NCBI GenBank assembly: GCA_965368085.1 | Contig: CBDULP010000012.1 | Coordinates: 9,918-73,917 of the forward strand | Source: Peptoclostridium sp965368085 | Lineage (GTDB): Bacteria; Bacillota; Clostridia; Peptostreptococcales; Peptostreptococcaceae | Direction of reading: 5' to 3' | DNA length: 64,000 nt | Program-made: the position numbers and the translations under genes | Part shown: one piece after another, positions 15,214-23,020 of the stretch | Layout of the letters: every line of letters starts with the position of its first letter | Numbering within the stretch: the stretch's first letter is position 1 | Notes under the pieces: generated by a model | Told to the model about the DNA's origin: nothing | Seen by the model: only the letters and a program-made list of their open reading frames with translations | Database searches by the model: none

Positions 15214-16670
15214 ATGGTTAATAAAGTAGACGCTCAAAATTTAAAAAATATAGTCCCGAGCGACATGGATCCTAACAACCCTGCTGACTTGGACCGCGTA
15301 AAACTAAACAGGCAGAGCTACAACAAGGGCCTTGTAAAGGCTTTGGTATTCACGGCCATAGCAATATTCGTATTCTTCTGGCCTCTTACGGTAGGAGATA
15401 CAACAGACGTGCCGTTTGGACACATATACAAATATCTGCTTGATCTGACTGGGGTCTATGGGCTCTATGCTGTTACTGCAATGACTGTTGTAAATGCTTT
15501 ATTGAGCTTTTATGGAAAGTTTGCATCAAAAGATGGATCGACGCTTCATGATTATTATGGGCATGATTCGGTATTCCACCCGTTTTTCTACGCTCTCGGA
15601 GCCGTGTTTACGGTAATGTACACGCTGGATGCCAATCTTGCCGGATATACTGGGCCGCACATGATAGTCGGGTCTGGCACGGGAGGAACAGTGGTTCCGG
15701 CAATAGTAATGGGCGTGGCATTCATAATACCTGTAGGAGCCATGACGATGCCGTTTTTGTTAAACTACGGAGCATAGATTTCATAGGTGCCGTGCTTGAG
15801 CCGTTCATGAGGCCGGTGTTCAAGGTTCCAGGAAAGAGCGCGGTGGATGCTCTTGCATCATTTGTAAGTTCATCTTCAATGGCGGTAATAATAACAGGCA
15901 AGCTTTACCATTCGAAGGTTTATACAAAGAGAGAGGCCTCTATAATATGCACGTGCTTTAGTGCTGTAAGCGTAGGTTTTGCTGTGCTGGTAATACAGAC
16001 TGCGGGTCTGGGGGACCATTTCCTCAAGGTGTATTTTTCAACTCTTGTAATTGCATTCATGGTTACGTTCTTTATGGTAAGAATACCGCCTCTTTCTAGA
16101 AAAGCCAACGAATTTTACGACGGAAGCCCTCAGGTGCTGTCTGAAAAATGCGAAAAATTCCATTTCGGACTGTTTAGAAGAGGTGTCGACAGGGCTGCTA
16201 AAAGGGCGTTTCTGGCAGAGCCTCTTCACAAGGAGATAGTGGCGAGCTTGATAGACGGATTCATGGTACTGCCAAAGGTGCTTACGCTTCTTTCCGCAGT
16301 AGGAATACTGGGTCTTATAGTCGCAGAATACACTCAGTTTTTCAACTGGATAGGAACCGTATTCGTGCCTCTTATAGAGGTTCTTGGAGTTCCAAACGCA
16401 GCGGAAATAGCGCCTTCTCTTCCTGTTGGAATAGCGGAGATGTTTCTTCCAGTGCTTCTTATAGCTGACAAGGTGGATGTGCTGAGCGTCCAATCGAGAT
16501 ACTTTGTAACTGCCGTTTCAATGGTACAGATAATATTCTTCTCAGAGACAATAGTTGTAATGATAGCCACAAGGCTGCCGGTGAAATTGAAGGAACTTAT
16601 GATATGCTTCCTCGAAAGGACGTTTATTGCAATGCCACTGGTCGCATTGGCCATGCACATACTCTTCTAA
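15214..16670 (+). pseudogene. YjiH-family (nucleoside-recognition/gate domain) transporter, frameshifted
   Basis: Two abutting frames encode one membrane protein of about 485 aa. The first (ATG 15214, after GGGAGG) runs 187 codons to a TAG at 15775 after LLNYGA. The continuation lies in another frame and reads IDFIGAVLEPFMRPVFKVPG onwards to 16670. One extra A in GCATAG near 15773-15777 would join them as NYGAIDFIGAVLEP, so a single-base deletion or a sequencing error explains the break. The site is not a classic slippery heptamer. The protein has many transmembrane segments and the GATE-type repeats of the YjiH family, which is linked by context to transport of amines or nucleosides. Directly after the ureohydrolase it may import its substrate (inference). 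Confidence 0.75.
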
Positions 16671-16687
16671 TATAAAGGTAGCATGAT

Positions 16688-16723
16688 AGGCAATAAAGGC
16701 AGTTGGATGAGCCCTTATTGCCT
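16688..16723 (+). terminator. Hairpin after the YjiH gene
   Basis: AGGCAATAAAGG and CCCTTATTGCCT pair with one mismatch. No T run follows, so terminator function is uncertain. Confidence 0.4.
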
Positions 16724-16800
16724 GTCGTGGCAAAATTTGAAAAAGCTGTGGTATTATAGAATAAACATATAATTATTCTATTGAAGAGGTGGTTTAGGCC

Positions 16801-18555
16801 ATGGAGAGTAGATTTGAGCTGGAGAAGTATATATTCATATATGATGATGAGAGTGAATTTGACAGTATAATGCAAAAGTTTAAAGAGGCTAATACGCTCC
16901 AACTTCCTGTAATAAGCAGGGAAAGGCAAGTCAGGGGGATTGTCTCTCTTTTTGACTATATAAGAAAGCCGTGTTTGAAGGATGTCATTGACACGAGTTT
17001 TGCGTCAATTCAGGATATTTGGGATATTGGAGACTTAGATGAGGCCGGCCAAGAAATATTTCCATTTATGAATCGATTAAAAAAATATGTGGGGTTTGTA
17101 AGGAAACCGGATGTTGCAAGCTACATTGAAATCAAAAGGTTCAGGAAGGCTCTGCAGGACAAGAATAAAAAAGCGGTTGAAGTGCAAAAAAAGATCAACG
17201 GAGAGCTGAGCAGCATACTGGAACTCTCATCGGACGGTATATTCACAACGGACGGAGAAGGCAATGTGATGAGGATGAACAGCGCATGTGAGAAACTGGA
17301 CGGTGTCAACAAGGAAGATATAATAGGCAGAAACATGCGCGAATTGATAAAGACAAACATGTATTCAAATTCGGTGGCTCTGCAGGTGCTTGAGCAGATG
17401 AAGAGGGTGACTGTAATCCAGAAGGGAAACAATGGCAGGGAGGTTGTATCCACGGGAACACCGGTATTCAGTGATGGAAAAATATCGATGGTCGTAGTTA
17501 ATGTCAGAGATGTCACAGAGCTCAATAATCTCAAGGACGAGCTTAAAAAGGCCAATCAAATGTCAGAGAAGATATCATATGAGCTTGAAACACTAAGGAT
17601 GCAGCAGCTTGACACCGGCGACATAGTGCTGGATAGTCCTGCGATGAAAAGGGTTGCACAGATGGCAATTAAGGTTGCGAATGTCGATTCTACAGTACTT
17701 ATAGAAGGTGAATCTGGGGTCGGAAAAGGCGTGATAAGCAAGCTCATACACAATAACAGCAACAGGAAGGATGGGCCGTTTATAAAGATAGAGTGTTCTT
17801 CCATACCAGAAAATCTCCTGGAATCTGAACTCTTTGGATATGAAAAGGGAGCCTTCACAGGGGCTGAAAAGACGGGCAAAATAGGTCTTGTAGAACTGGC
17901 AAACGGGGGAACATTGTTTTTGGACGAAATAGGCGAAGTTTCGCTTAACACCCAGGTTAAGCTGCTGAGGCTCATACAGGACAGGGAGTTTTTGAAAATA
18001 GGGGGCAAAAATCCCAAAACAGTGGACATAAGGATAATAGCTGCTACGAACAAAAACCTGAGAAATCTTGTATCAGAAAAGAAATTCAGGGAGGATCTTT
18101 TTTACCGTTTGAATGTGATTCCCTTGTATATTCCGCCCCTAAGGGAGCGTAGGGAGGAGCTGGGATTGTTCATACTGAAAAATATTGAAAAGTTCAATAA
18201 TAAATATAGCATGAAGAAGGAGATGGACTCGGATGCATTGAAAAGGCTCATGGATTACAATTGGCCGGGCAATGTCAGGGAACTTGAAAACATAATCGAA
18301 ATGCTTGTTGTAACTTCAAGAGGCAGCATCATAGGTATTTACGACTTGCCGAACAATATACTGGAATCGGACAGAACGGCCAACATATACCATGAAGGAA
18401 CGCTAAAAAACATTATGGACAGTTATGAAAAAAGCATACTTTTGGAGGCGATGAAAAAGGCATCTAGCACTCAGGAAATGTCAGAATTTCTAGGTATAGA
18501 TGCAAGTACAATAAGGCGAAAACTGAAAAAATACAATATAAAAATAGAATATTAA
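16801..18555 (+). CDS. Sigma-54-dependent transcriptional activator (PAS, AAA+, Fis HTH)
   Basis: 584 aa enhancer-binding protein. The first 105 residues contain a CBS-like half (LQLPVISRERQVRGIVSL, residues 33-50). A PAS sensor domain covers about 135-240, followed by a short coiled coil. The AAA+ domain has Walker A GESGVGKG (303-310), the sigma-54 contact loop GAFTGA (350-355) and Walker B TLFLDE (371-376). A Fis-type helix-turn-helix ends the protein (about 545-580). It has no receiver domain, so a small ligand is probably sensed by the PAS or CBS region. It sits between the two sigma-54 promoters at 13979 and 18989 and is the obvious candidate activator of both. AGAGGTGG precedes the ATG. 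Confidence 0.9.
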   Translation: MESRFELEKYIFIYDDESEFDSIMQKFKEANTLQLPVISRERQVRGIVSLFDYIRKPCLKDVIDTSFASIQDIWDIGDLDEAGQEIFPFMNRLKKYVGFVRKPDVASYIEIKRFRKALQDKNKKAVEVQKKINGELSSILELSSDGIFTTDGEGNVMRMNSACEKLDGVNKEDIIGRNMRELIKTNMYSNSVALQVLEQMKRVTVIQKGNNGREVVSTGTPVFSDGKISMVVVNVRDVTELNNLKDELKKANQMSEKISYELETLRMQQLDTGDIVLDSPAMKRVAQMAIKVANVDSTVLIEGESGVGKGVISKLIHNNSNRKDGPFIKIECSSIPENLLESELFGYEKGAFTGAEKTGKIGLVELANGGTLFLDEIGEVSLNTQVKLLRLIQDREFLKIGGKNPKTVDIRIIAATNKNLRNLVSEKKFREDLFYRLNVIPLYIPPLRERREELGLFILKNIEKFNNKYSMKKEMDSDALKRLMDYNWPGNVRELENIIEMLVVTSRGSIIGIYDLPNNILESDRTANIYHEGTLKNIMDSYEKSILLEAMKKASSTQEMSEFLGIDASTIRRKLKKYNIKIEY

Positions 18556-18579
18556 ACACAACTATAAAATATATACAAT

Positions 18580-18631
18580 GCAACCATCTATCCGGCGATT
18601 TTCATTACAAAGGTAGGGTTGCTTTTTATTT
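18580..18631 (+). terminator. Terminator after the sigma-54 activator
   Basis: GCAACC (18580-18585) pairs with GGTTGC (18617-18622), followed by TTTTTATTT. The stem is short but GC-rich and correctly placed 25 bases after the stop. Confidence 0.55.
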
Positions 18632-18789
18632 GGAGACAAGTAAGGGAATATAGTATTGAAAAAGTATTTGATATTTGAATTTTAGCATGTCATGCAATTT
18701 TTTGCCGAGTCGTTTCAAATTTTGAGTTTGCGAAAACTCTGACATTTATAATGGTTATAAGAGTGAAAAGTTTGGTGTGAATTGTATTA

Positions 18790-18831
18790 CAGTGTATCAA
18801 AATGAAACTTATAATTCGTTTTGATACACTG
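18790..18831. repeat. 17-bp inverted repeat, candidate activator-binding site
   Basis: CAGTGTATCAAAATGAA (18790-18806) and TTCGTTTTGATACACTG (18815-18831) are inverted copies with one mismatch and an 8-base centre. It lies about 160-200 bases upstream of the sigma-54 promoter at 18989, the normal place for an enhancer. No T tract follows. The rest of 18632-19166 is AT-rich and holds no gene I can support. Confidence 0.6.
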
Positions 18832-18988
18832 GGGATGATATATAGACTGAGGATGTGTCTTAAAATGGGACGTTCGAGAATCTGAAAATGCGAATATATG
18901 TTGATTGATTAAACTGATAAGTTTTTATATGTAACTAAAGTGTTGTAAAATCAATGAATTTAAAGAAATGATTCGGAAAAAGGCGCAC

Positions 18989-19005
18989 TTGGCATGATTG
19001 TTGCT
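18989..19005 (+). promoter_or_regulatory. Sigma-54 promoter of the Mrp-type operon
   Basis: TTGGCATGATTGTTGCT contains GG at 18991-18992 and GC at 19003-19004 with the required ten bases between. It matches TGGCAY-N5-TTGCT. The first gene starts 162 bases downstream. Confidence 0.78.
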
Positions 19006-19166
19006 TGTATATTGAGTGTGTAAGTAATAATAAAATATATGCTATTTGATAAAAAAACAACAATTATTTTTAAATTGACATAAATATTTAGAATATTCAT
19101 TAAATATTTATGATTTTAATGGAAAAGTATATATTTTAAATAAAAAGAATAGCGAGGAGGGATTTC

Positions 19167-19307
19167 ATGAGATCATCATGGATAACAATGCTGGGAATTT
19201 TTTGGTGCGTACTAGAAGGAAAATTCAGCTCTGAGATTCTGGTACTAGGAGCTTTGATATCAACTTGCGTATATTGTCTTAATAAATTGAACTATACATC
19301 AAAATAG
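19167..19307 (+). CDS. mrpE: N-terminal piece of split MrpE
   Basis: 46 aa with GAGGAGGG six bases before the ATG. It contains two hydrophobic stretches (around WITMLGIFWCVL and EILVLGALISTCVYCL) like the first membrane helices of MrpE/MbhA. It ends at TAG 19305; in the same frame follow GTG GGA TGA AAA, then the TTG start of the next ORF. Together the two pieces plus the gap give about 156 codons, the normal MrpE length. Thus mrpE has been divided at a loop by two stop codons, and the AGGTGGG overlapping them can serve as ribosome site for the second piece. Confidence 0.65.
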   Translation: MRSSWITMLGIFWCVLEGKFSSEILVLGALISTCVYCLNKLNYTSK

Positions 19308-19319
19308 GTGGGATGAAAA

Positions 19320-19637
19320 TTGATTAAAAAATCACTGTATTTTTGTAAATATATAGTTTTGCTGATAAAAGAGGTAATAATTGCGAATATAACTGTAGCA
19401 AAGATAGTGCTCAGTCCGAAAATGGAAATTTCACCTGAGGTTGTGAAGTTTGAAAGCAGTCTAAAATCTGAAATCTTGAGGGTTGTTTTGGCAAACTCAA
19501 TAACTCTCACGCCTGGAACTATAACAATAGATATGCAGGGCGGAATTTATACCGTGCATTGTCTTAAAAAAGAGTTTGCAGTAGACCTGATTGATTCAAA
19601 TCTGGAAAAGATACTTTTGGAAATTGAAGGGGTGTAG
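19320..19637 (+). CDS. mrpE: C-terminal piece of MrpE-type antiporter subunit
   Basis: 105 aa from a TTG at 19320 with AGGTGGG seven bases upstream. The sequence LIKEVIIANITVAKIVLSP and TLTPGTITIDMQ is diagnostic of MrpE/MnhE/MbhA. This part holds the amphipathic and cytoplasmic region. Residues normally preceding it are encoded by the separate ORF ending at 19307. MrpE is a small subunit of multi-subunit cation/proton antiporters. The stop is three bases from the next ATG. Confidence 0.82.
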   Translation: MIKKSLYFCKYIVLLIKEVIIANITVAKIVLSPKMEISPEVVKFESSLKSEILRVVLANSITLTPGTITIDMQGGIYTVHCLKKEFAVDLIDSNLEKILLEIEGV

Positions 19638-19640
19638 AGC

Positions 19641-19910
19641 ATGGATACAATTTTGACCATAGCCAGCATAGTGCTTTCTGTTACCATAATATTTTGCATG
19701 GCGAGAGCGGTAAAGGGTCCTTTGGCAGTGGACAGGCTGATAGCTGTAAATGTTATAGGAACGAAGACTATAGTACTGATAGCTCTTATCTCATTCATTT
19801 TAGATGAAACATATTTTATAGACGTTATTTTGGTATATGCGATGATAAGCTTCATAGGTTCTCTGGGTCTTTCAGAGCTTATACAAATATCGGGGGGGGA
19901 TGATGCATGA
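19641..19910 (+). CDS. mrpF: MrpF-type antiporter subunit
   Basis: 89 aa with three hydrophobic segments. The block ARAVKGPLAVDRLIAVNVIGTKTIV and the acidic FIDVILVYAMISF region are typical of MrpF/MbhB. It follows mrpE and overlaps the next start by four bases, in the standard E-F-G order. Confidence 0.88.
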   Translation: MDTILTIASIVLSVTIIFCMARAVKGPLAVDRLIAVNVIGTKTIVLIALISFILDETYFIDVILVYAMISFIGSLGLSELIQISGGDDA

Positions 19911-20227
19911 AGATGATAATTGTATGTCTCCTAATAGCAGGTGGAATATTCTTTTTTTCTGTCGGCACTATTGGAATACTGAGATTCAAAGACACGTTTG
20001 AAAGGGCGCATGCTGCTGCAAAATGTGATACTTTGGGAGCTGTTTTAAGCCTCTTGGCGCTTGTAGTATATGATGGAATTAGCGGTTCGAGCGTAAAGCT
20101 TCTTATTGTAATATTTTTTCTCTGGATTACAAATCCGACATCCACTCACATTATTTCAAGGGCTGAATACAGAAGAAGGCGCATGGGAAAAAGCGTTAAG
20201 GGAGTTGGTAAAGATGAAATTGTTTAG
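19907..20227 (+). CDS. mrpG: MrpG-type antiporter subunit
   Basis: 106 aa, three membrane helices, with the MrpG/MbhC signature GTIGILRFKDTFERAHAAAKCDTLG. It overlaps mrpF by four bases (ATGA) and its 3' end overlaps the next gene by 14 bases. Small subunit of the cation antiporter complex. Confidence 0.88.
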   Translation: MKMIIVCLLIAGGIFFFSVGTIGILRFKDTFERAHAAAKCDTLGAVLSLLALVVYDGISGSSVKLLIVIFFLWITNPTSTHIISRAEYRRRRMGKSVKGVGKDEIV

Positions 20228-20453
20228 CCTTATAATGCTCCTGTTTTTAATAGGTTCATCAATAGCCGTGTCGCTTATAAAGGACATGCTGAGTACAATA
20301 ATAGTATTCATGGTGTACAGCCTCATAATGGCGATGCTCTGGCAGCAGCTTAACGCCCCAGATCTGGCTATAACAGAGGCTGCGGTCGGAGCGGGAATTA
20401 CTACTCTTCTTTTCATACTCACACTTAAAAAGATAAGGAGGGTGTTGAAATGA
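20214..20453 (+). CDS. MbhD-like subunit (MrpA C-terminal part 1)
   Basis: 79 aa membrane protein. LWQQLNAPDLAITEAAVGAGITTLLF is the conserved core of the MbhD domain that in Bacillus forms part of the C-terminal end of MrpA. ATG 20214 is preferred over TTG 20205 because GGGAG (20200-20204) lies nine bases before it. Having this domain as a separate gene is the arrangement of archaeal Mbh and of group-2 Mrp operons. It overlaps the following gene by four bases. Confidence 0.82.
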   Translation: MKLFSLIMLLFLIGSSIAVSLIKDMLSTIIVFMVYSLIMAMLWQQLNAPDLAITEAAVGAGITTLLFILTLKKIRRVLK

Positions 20454-20746
20454 GAAAAATTACCTCAGCATTATTGACTCTCAGCCTGATTGGGATACTG
20501 CTTGTGGCGGTGGCACAGCTTCCCGAATTTGGAAGCGAATATTCACCTGCGCACAACTACGTGAGCAAGGCATATCTCGAAGAGGCCATGCACGAGACAG
20601 GGGCTATGAACATAATAACAGGGATAATACTGGACTACAGGGCATTTGACACATTCATAGAGGCAACAGTCATGTTCACCGGAACAATTGCTGTGATGCT
20701 GCTTTTAAGGAAGGAAGGTGGAGCTGATGAACAGCGCAATACTTAG
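20450..20746 (+). CDS. MbhE-like subunit (MrpA C-terminal part 2)
   Basis: 98 aa with an N-terminal and a C-terminal hydrophobic segment. The sequence between them includes VSKAYLEEAMHETGAMNIIT and ILDYRAFDTFIEATVMF, the conserved MbhE core corresponding to the last part of MrpA. Its start overlaps the MbhD-like gene by four bases and its end overlaps mrpB by 20 bases. Confidence 0.82.
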   Translation: MRKITSALLTLSLIGILLVAVAQLPEFGSEYSPAHNYVSKAYLEEAMHETGAMNIITGIILDYRAFDTFIEATVMFTGTIAVMLLLRKEGGADEQRNT

Positions 20747-21146
20747 CTTGGTGTCGAGCGCAGTGATACCTTTCATACAGATATTTGGGATATACGTGAT
20801 AGTAAACGGACACCTTTCGCCTGGAGGCGGATTTGCTGGGGGCACAATAATAGGAGCAAGTCTTATTTTATATAGAATTGTAAATGGAAGTGAGCTAGCC
20901 GGAAAAAGATATCCGTATTCAAGACTGATAAAAATCACATGCTTTTCCCTTTTATCATATGGCATTGTCAAGGGATATTCATTCATAAACGGGGGGCTTG
21001 ACCTTCACATGTATGATCCGCCGGTGGGTACGCCAGGCAACATAATATCAGGAAGGTATCTTCTGCCATTGAACATATTTGTAGGAGCAATAGTAGCTGT
21101 TGCAATGTACTTTTTCTACTCCCTGTTCAGCGAAGGAGAGATATGA
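20727..21146 (+). CDS. mrpB: MrpB-type antiporter subunit
   Basis: 139 aa, four hydrophobic segments. FGIYVIVNGHLSPGGGFAGGTIIGAS is the MrpB/MbhF hallmark. ATG 20727 follows GGAAGGTGGAG inside the preceding gene; a GTG at 20718 is less well placed. It overlaps mrpC by four bases. Confidence 0.9.
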   Translation: MNSAILSLVSSAVIPFIQIFGIYVIVNGHLSPGGGFAGGTIIGASLILYRIVNGSELAGKRYPYSRLIKITCFSLLSYGIVKGYSFINGGLDLHMYDPPVGTPGNIISGRYLLPLNIFVGAIVAVAMYFFYSLFSEGEI

Positions 21147-21508
21147 TGGAAAGACTTATTACAAACTACGTTGAGGTATGCTCGATAGTGCTTTTTGGGG
21201 TTGGATTCATGACACTTCTAATGCACAACAACATGATTAAAAAAATAATAGGGCTCAACATAATGGATACTGCGGTATTCTTGTTTTTCATAGCAAAAGG
21301 ATATATATACGACAAGAAGGCTCCAATTATAGTCGGAAAGCTCGAGGAAGCGTCAGCGTACATCAACCCTGTTCCGACGGCTCTTATGCTTACCGGGATA
21401 GTGGTGGCCGTTAGCATGACTGCTTTTGCACTTGCACTTACAATAAGGCTGCATGAAAAGTACGGGACAATAGAGCTTGACGAGATTATAAGAATGAGGG
21501 AGGCGTAG
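21143..21508 (+). CDS. mrpC: MrpC-type (NuoK-like) antiporter subunit
   Basis: 121 aa with three membrane helices. MTLLMHNNMIKKIIGLNIMDTAVFLF is typical of MrpC/MbhG, which are homologous to NuoK. INPVPTALMLTGIVVAVSMTA forms the third helix. It is linked by overlap to mrpB, and GAGGGAGG at its end is the ribosome site for the next gene. Confidence 0.92.
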   Translation: MMERLITNYVEVCSIVLFGVGFMTLLMHNNMIKKIIGLNIMDTAVFLFFIAKGYIYDKKAPIIVGKLEEASAYINPVPTALMLTGIVVAVSMTAFALALTIRLHEKYGTIELDEIIRMREA

Positions 21509-21513
21509 TGGAA

Positions 21514-23007
21514 ATGGAATTTTTTAAAAGCTTCCCACTTCTGGCACTTCTGGTTCCATTCATGTTTTCATTTGCGATGCCGCTTATAAGAAGCAACAAG
21601 GCAGTGAAATCCATGTCAATGATAAGCAGCGCAAGCTCTATGATACTTTGCGCTCTCACGCTTGAATATGTAAGCGTTCACGGAGCGTACAGATACAAAA
21701 TGGGGCATTTCGGAGCTCCTCTGGGGATAGAGTTCAAGGTAGGCATGCTTGAATGCATTATGGCGTTTCTTTTTACGGCAATCACATTTCTGGTGGTGTG
21801 GAACTCTGTATACAGGATTGAAAAAGAGATCAGCAAAGGGAAAATACCGCTTTACTATCTTCTTGTAAACATACTTTATGCCTCTCTTGTTGGAATGGTT
21901 TTTACAAATGACATATTCAATGCATTTGTGTTTATAGAGGTCAGCACGCTTGCATCCTGCGGGATGATAGTGGCAAAAGACGAAGGGGAAAACATAATCG
22001 CAGCAATAAAATACCTTGTGTACAGCAGCATAGGCTCAGGACTCATACTTATGGGTATGGCGTTTTTGTATTCGATCACGGGAAACCTGAATATGGATTT
22101 TATAAATGTTGAAATTTCAAACGTATGGATGCAGTATAACAATGTGGTTTTGATTTCCATGGGCCTTTTCACTGTGGGTCTGGGAATAAAGGGGGCAATA
22201 TTTCCCATACATGTATGGCTTCCCGATGCATATACATTTGCAAACAATTCTTCAAGCTCTTTGATATCTGCGATTGGAGCAAAGGCAATAGTAGTTCTTC
22301 TGGTCAAAGTGCTATATTCGATTTTCGGATGGGAGATAGTACAAAATACGGGAATACTTGATATGCTCCTGGTATTTGGAGCCGCGGGAATGATAATGGG
22401 CTCTGTATTTGCAATATTCCAAAAAAACATAAAGAGAAGGCTGGCATATTCAAGTGTCGCCCAAATGGGATATATATTCATAGGTATTGGGCTTGGAAAC
22501 TTGGCGGGACTAGTTGCAGCAATGTTCCATGTAATAGGACATGCAATAACAAAGGCATCGCTTTTCATGAGTGTTGGGTCGATTGTTGAAAGAAGCGGGA
22601 AAGACAGTGTCGATGAGCTTGACGCAGTAGGCGTTAAAATGCCCGTTGCGTTTGGAATATATACAGTAGGGGCTCTTTCGATGGTTGGGATTCCAGTTCT
22701 TCCTGGATTCATCACAAAATGGAACCTTTCTATGGCAAGCATTGAGTCTGGAAAAGGATTTATGGTGGCTGCAATAATACTCAGCTCCATACTAAACTGC
22801 ATTTATTATCTTCCTGTTGTCATAAACGGATATTTCAAAACAAGCGCGGAACATACAGGTGACACAGGAATAGAAAAAAATATGGATAAAGAAAAAATAT
22901 TGACTTTGGCGCCGTCACTGCTGCTTGCTGTGTCAGCGATAGCAGTGGGAATAGCATCTGGGAAAATAATAGAAGTATTGACTTTGGCTTTTGAAAATAC
23001 CATGTGA
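21514..23007 (+). CDS. mrpD: MrpD-type antiporter subunit (NuoL/M/N family)
   Basis: 497 aa, about 14 membrane helices. The family's proton-path residues are present: Glu in FVFIEVSTLAS (helix 5) and Lys in GLGIKGAIFPIHVWLPDAY (helix 7), with a further Lys-containing block GHAITKASLFMS. An in-frame GTG at 21508 is an alternative start, four bases from the AGGGAGG site versus ten for ATG 21514. It is the first of three large antiporter-like proteins in this operon. Confidence 0.88.
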   Translation: MEFFKSFPLLALLVPFMFSFAMPLIRSNKAVKSMSMISSASSMILCALTLEYVSVHGAYRYKMGHFGAPLGIEFKVGMLECIMAFLFTAITFLVVWNSVYRIEKEISKGKIPLYYLLVNILYASLVGMVFTNDIFNAFVFIEVSTLASCGMIVAKDEGENIIAAIKYLVYSSIGSGLILMGMAFLYSITGNLNMDFINVEISNVWMQYNNVVLISMGLFTVGLGIKGAIFPIHVWLPDAYTFANNSSSSLISAIGAKAIVVLLVKVLYSIFGWEIVQNTGILDMLLVFGAAGMIMGSVFAIFQKNIKRRLAYSSVAQMGYIFIGIGLGNLAGLVAAMFHVIGHAITKASLFMSVGSIVERSGKDSVDELDAVGVKMPVAFGIYTVGALSMVGIPVLPGFITKWNLSMASIESGKGFMVAAIILSSILNCIYYLPVVINGYFKTSAEHTGDTGIEKNMDKEKILTLAPSLLLAVSAIAVGIASGKIIEVLTLAFENTM

Positions 23008-23020
23008 TAAGGTGGTGCAT

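Noticed and set aside
15760..15780. Programmed -1 frameshifting in the YjiH gene
   Set aside because: No X-XXY-YYZ slippery heptamer and no obvious downstream pseudoknot; a deleted base is simpler.
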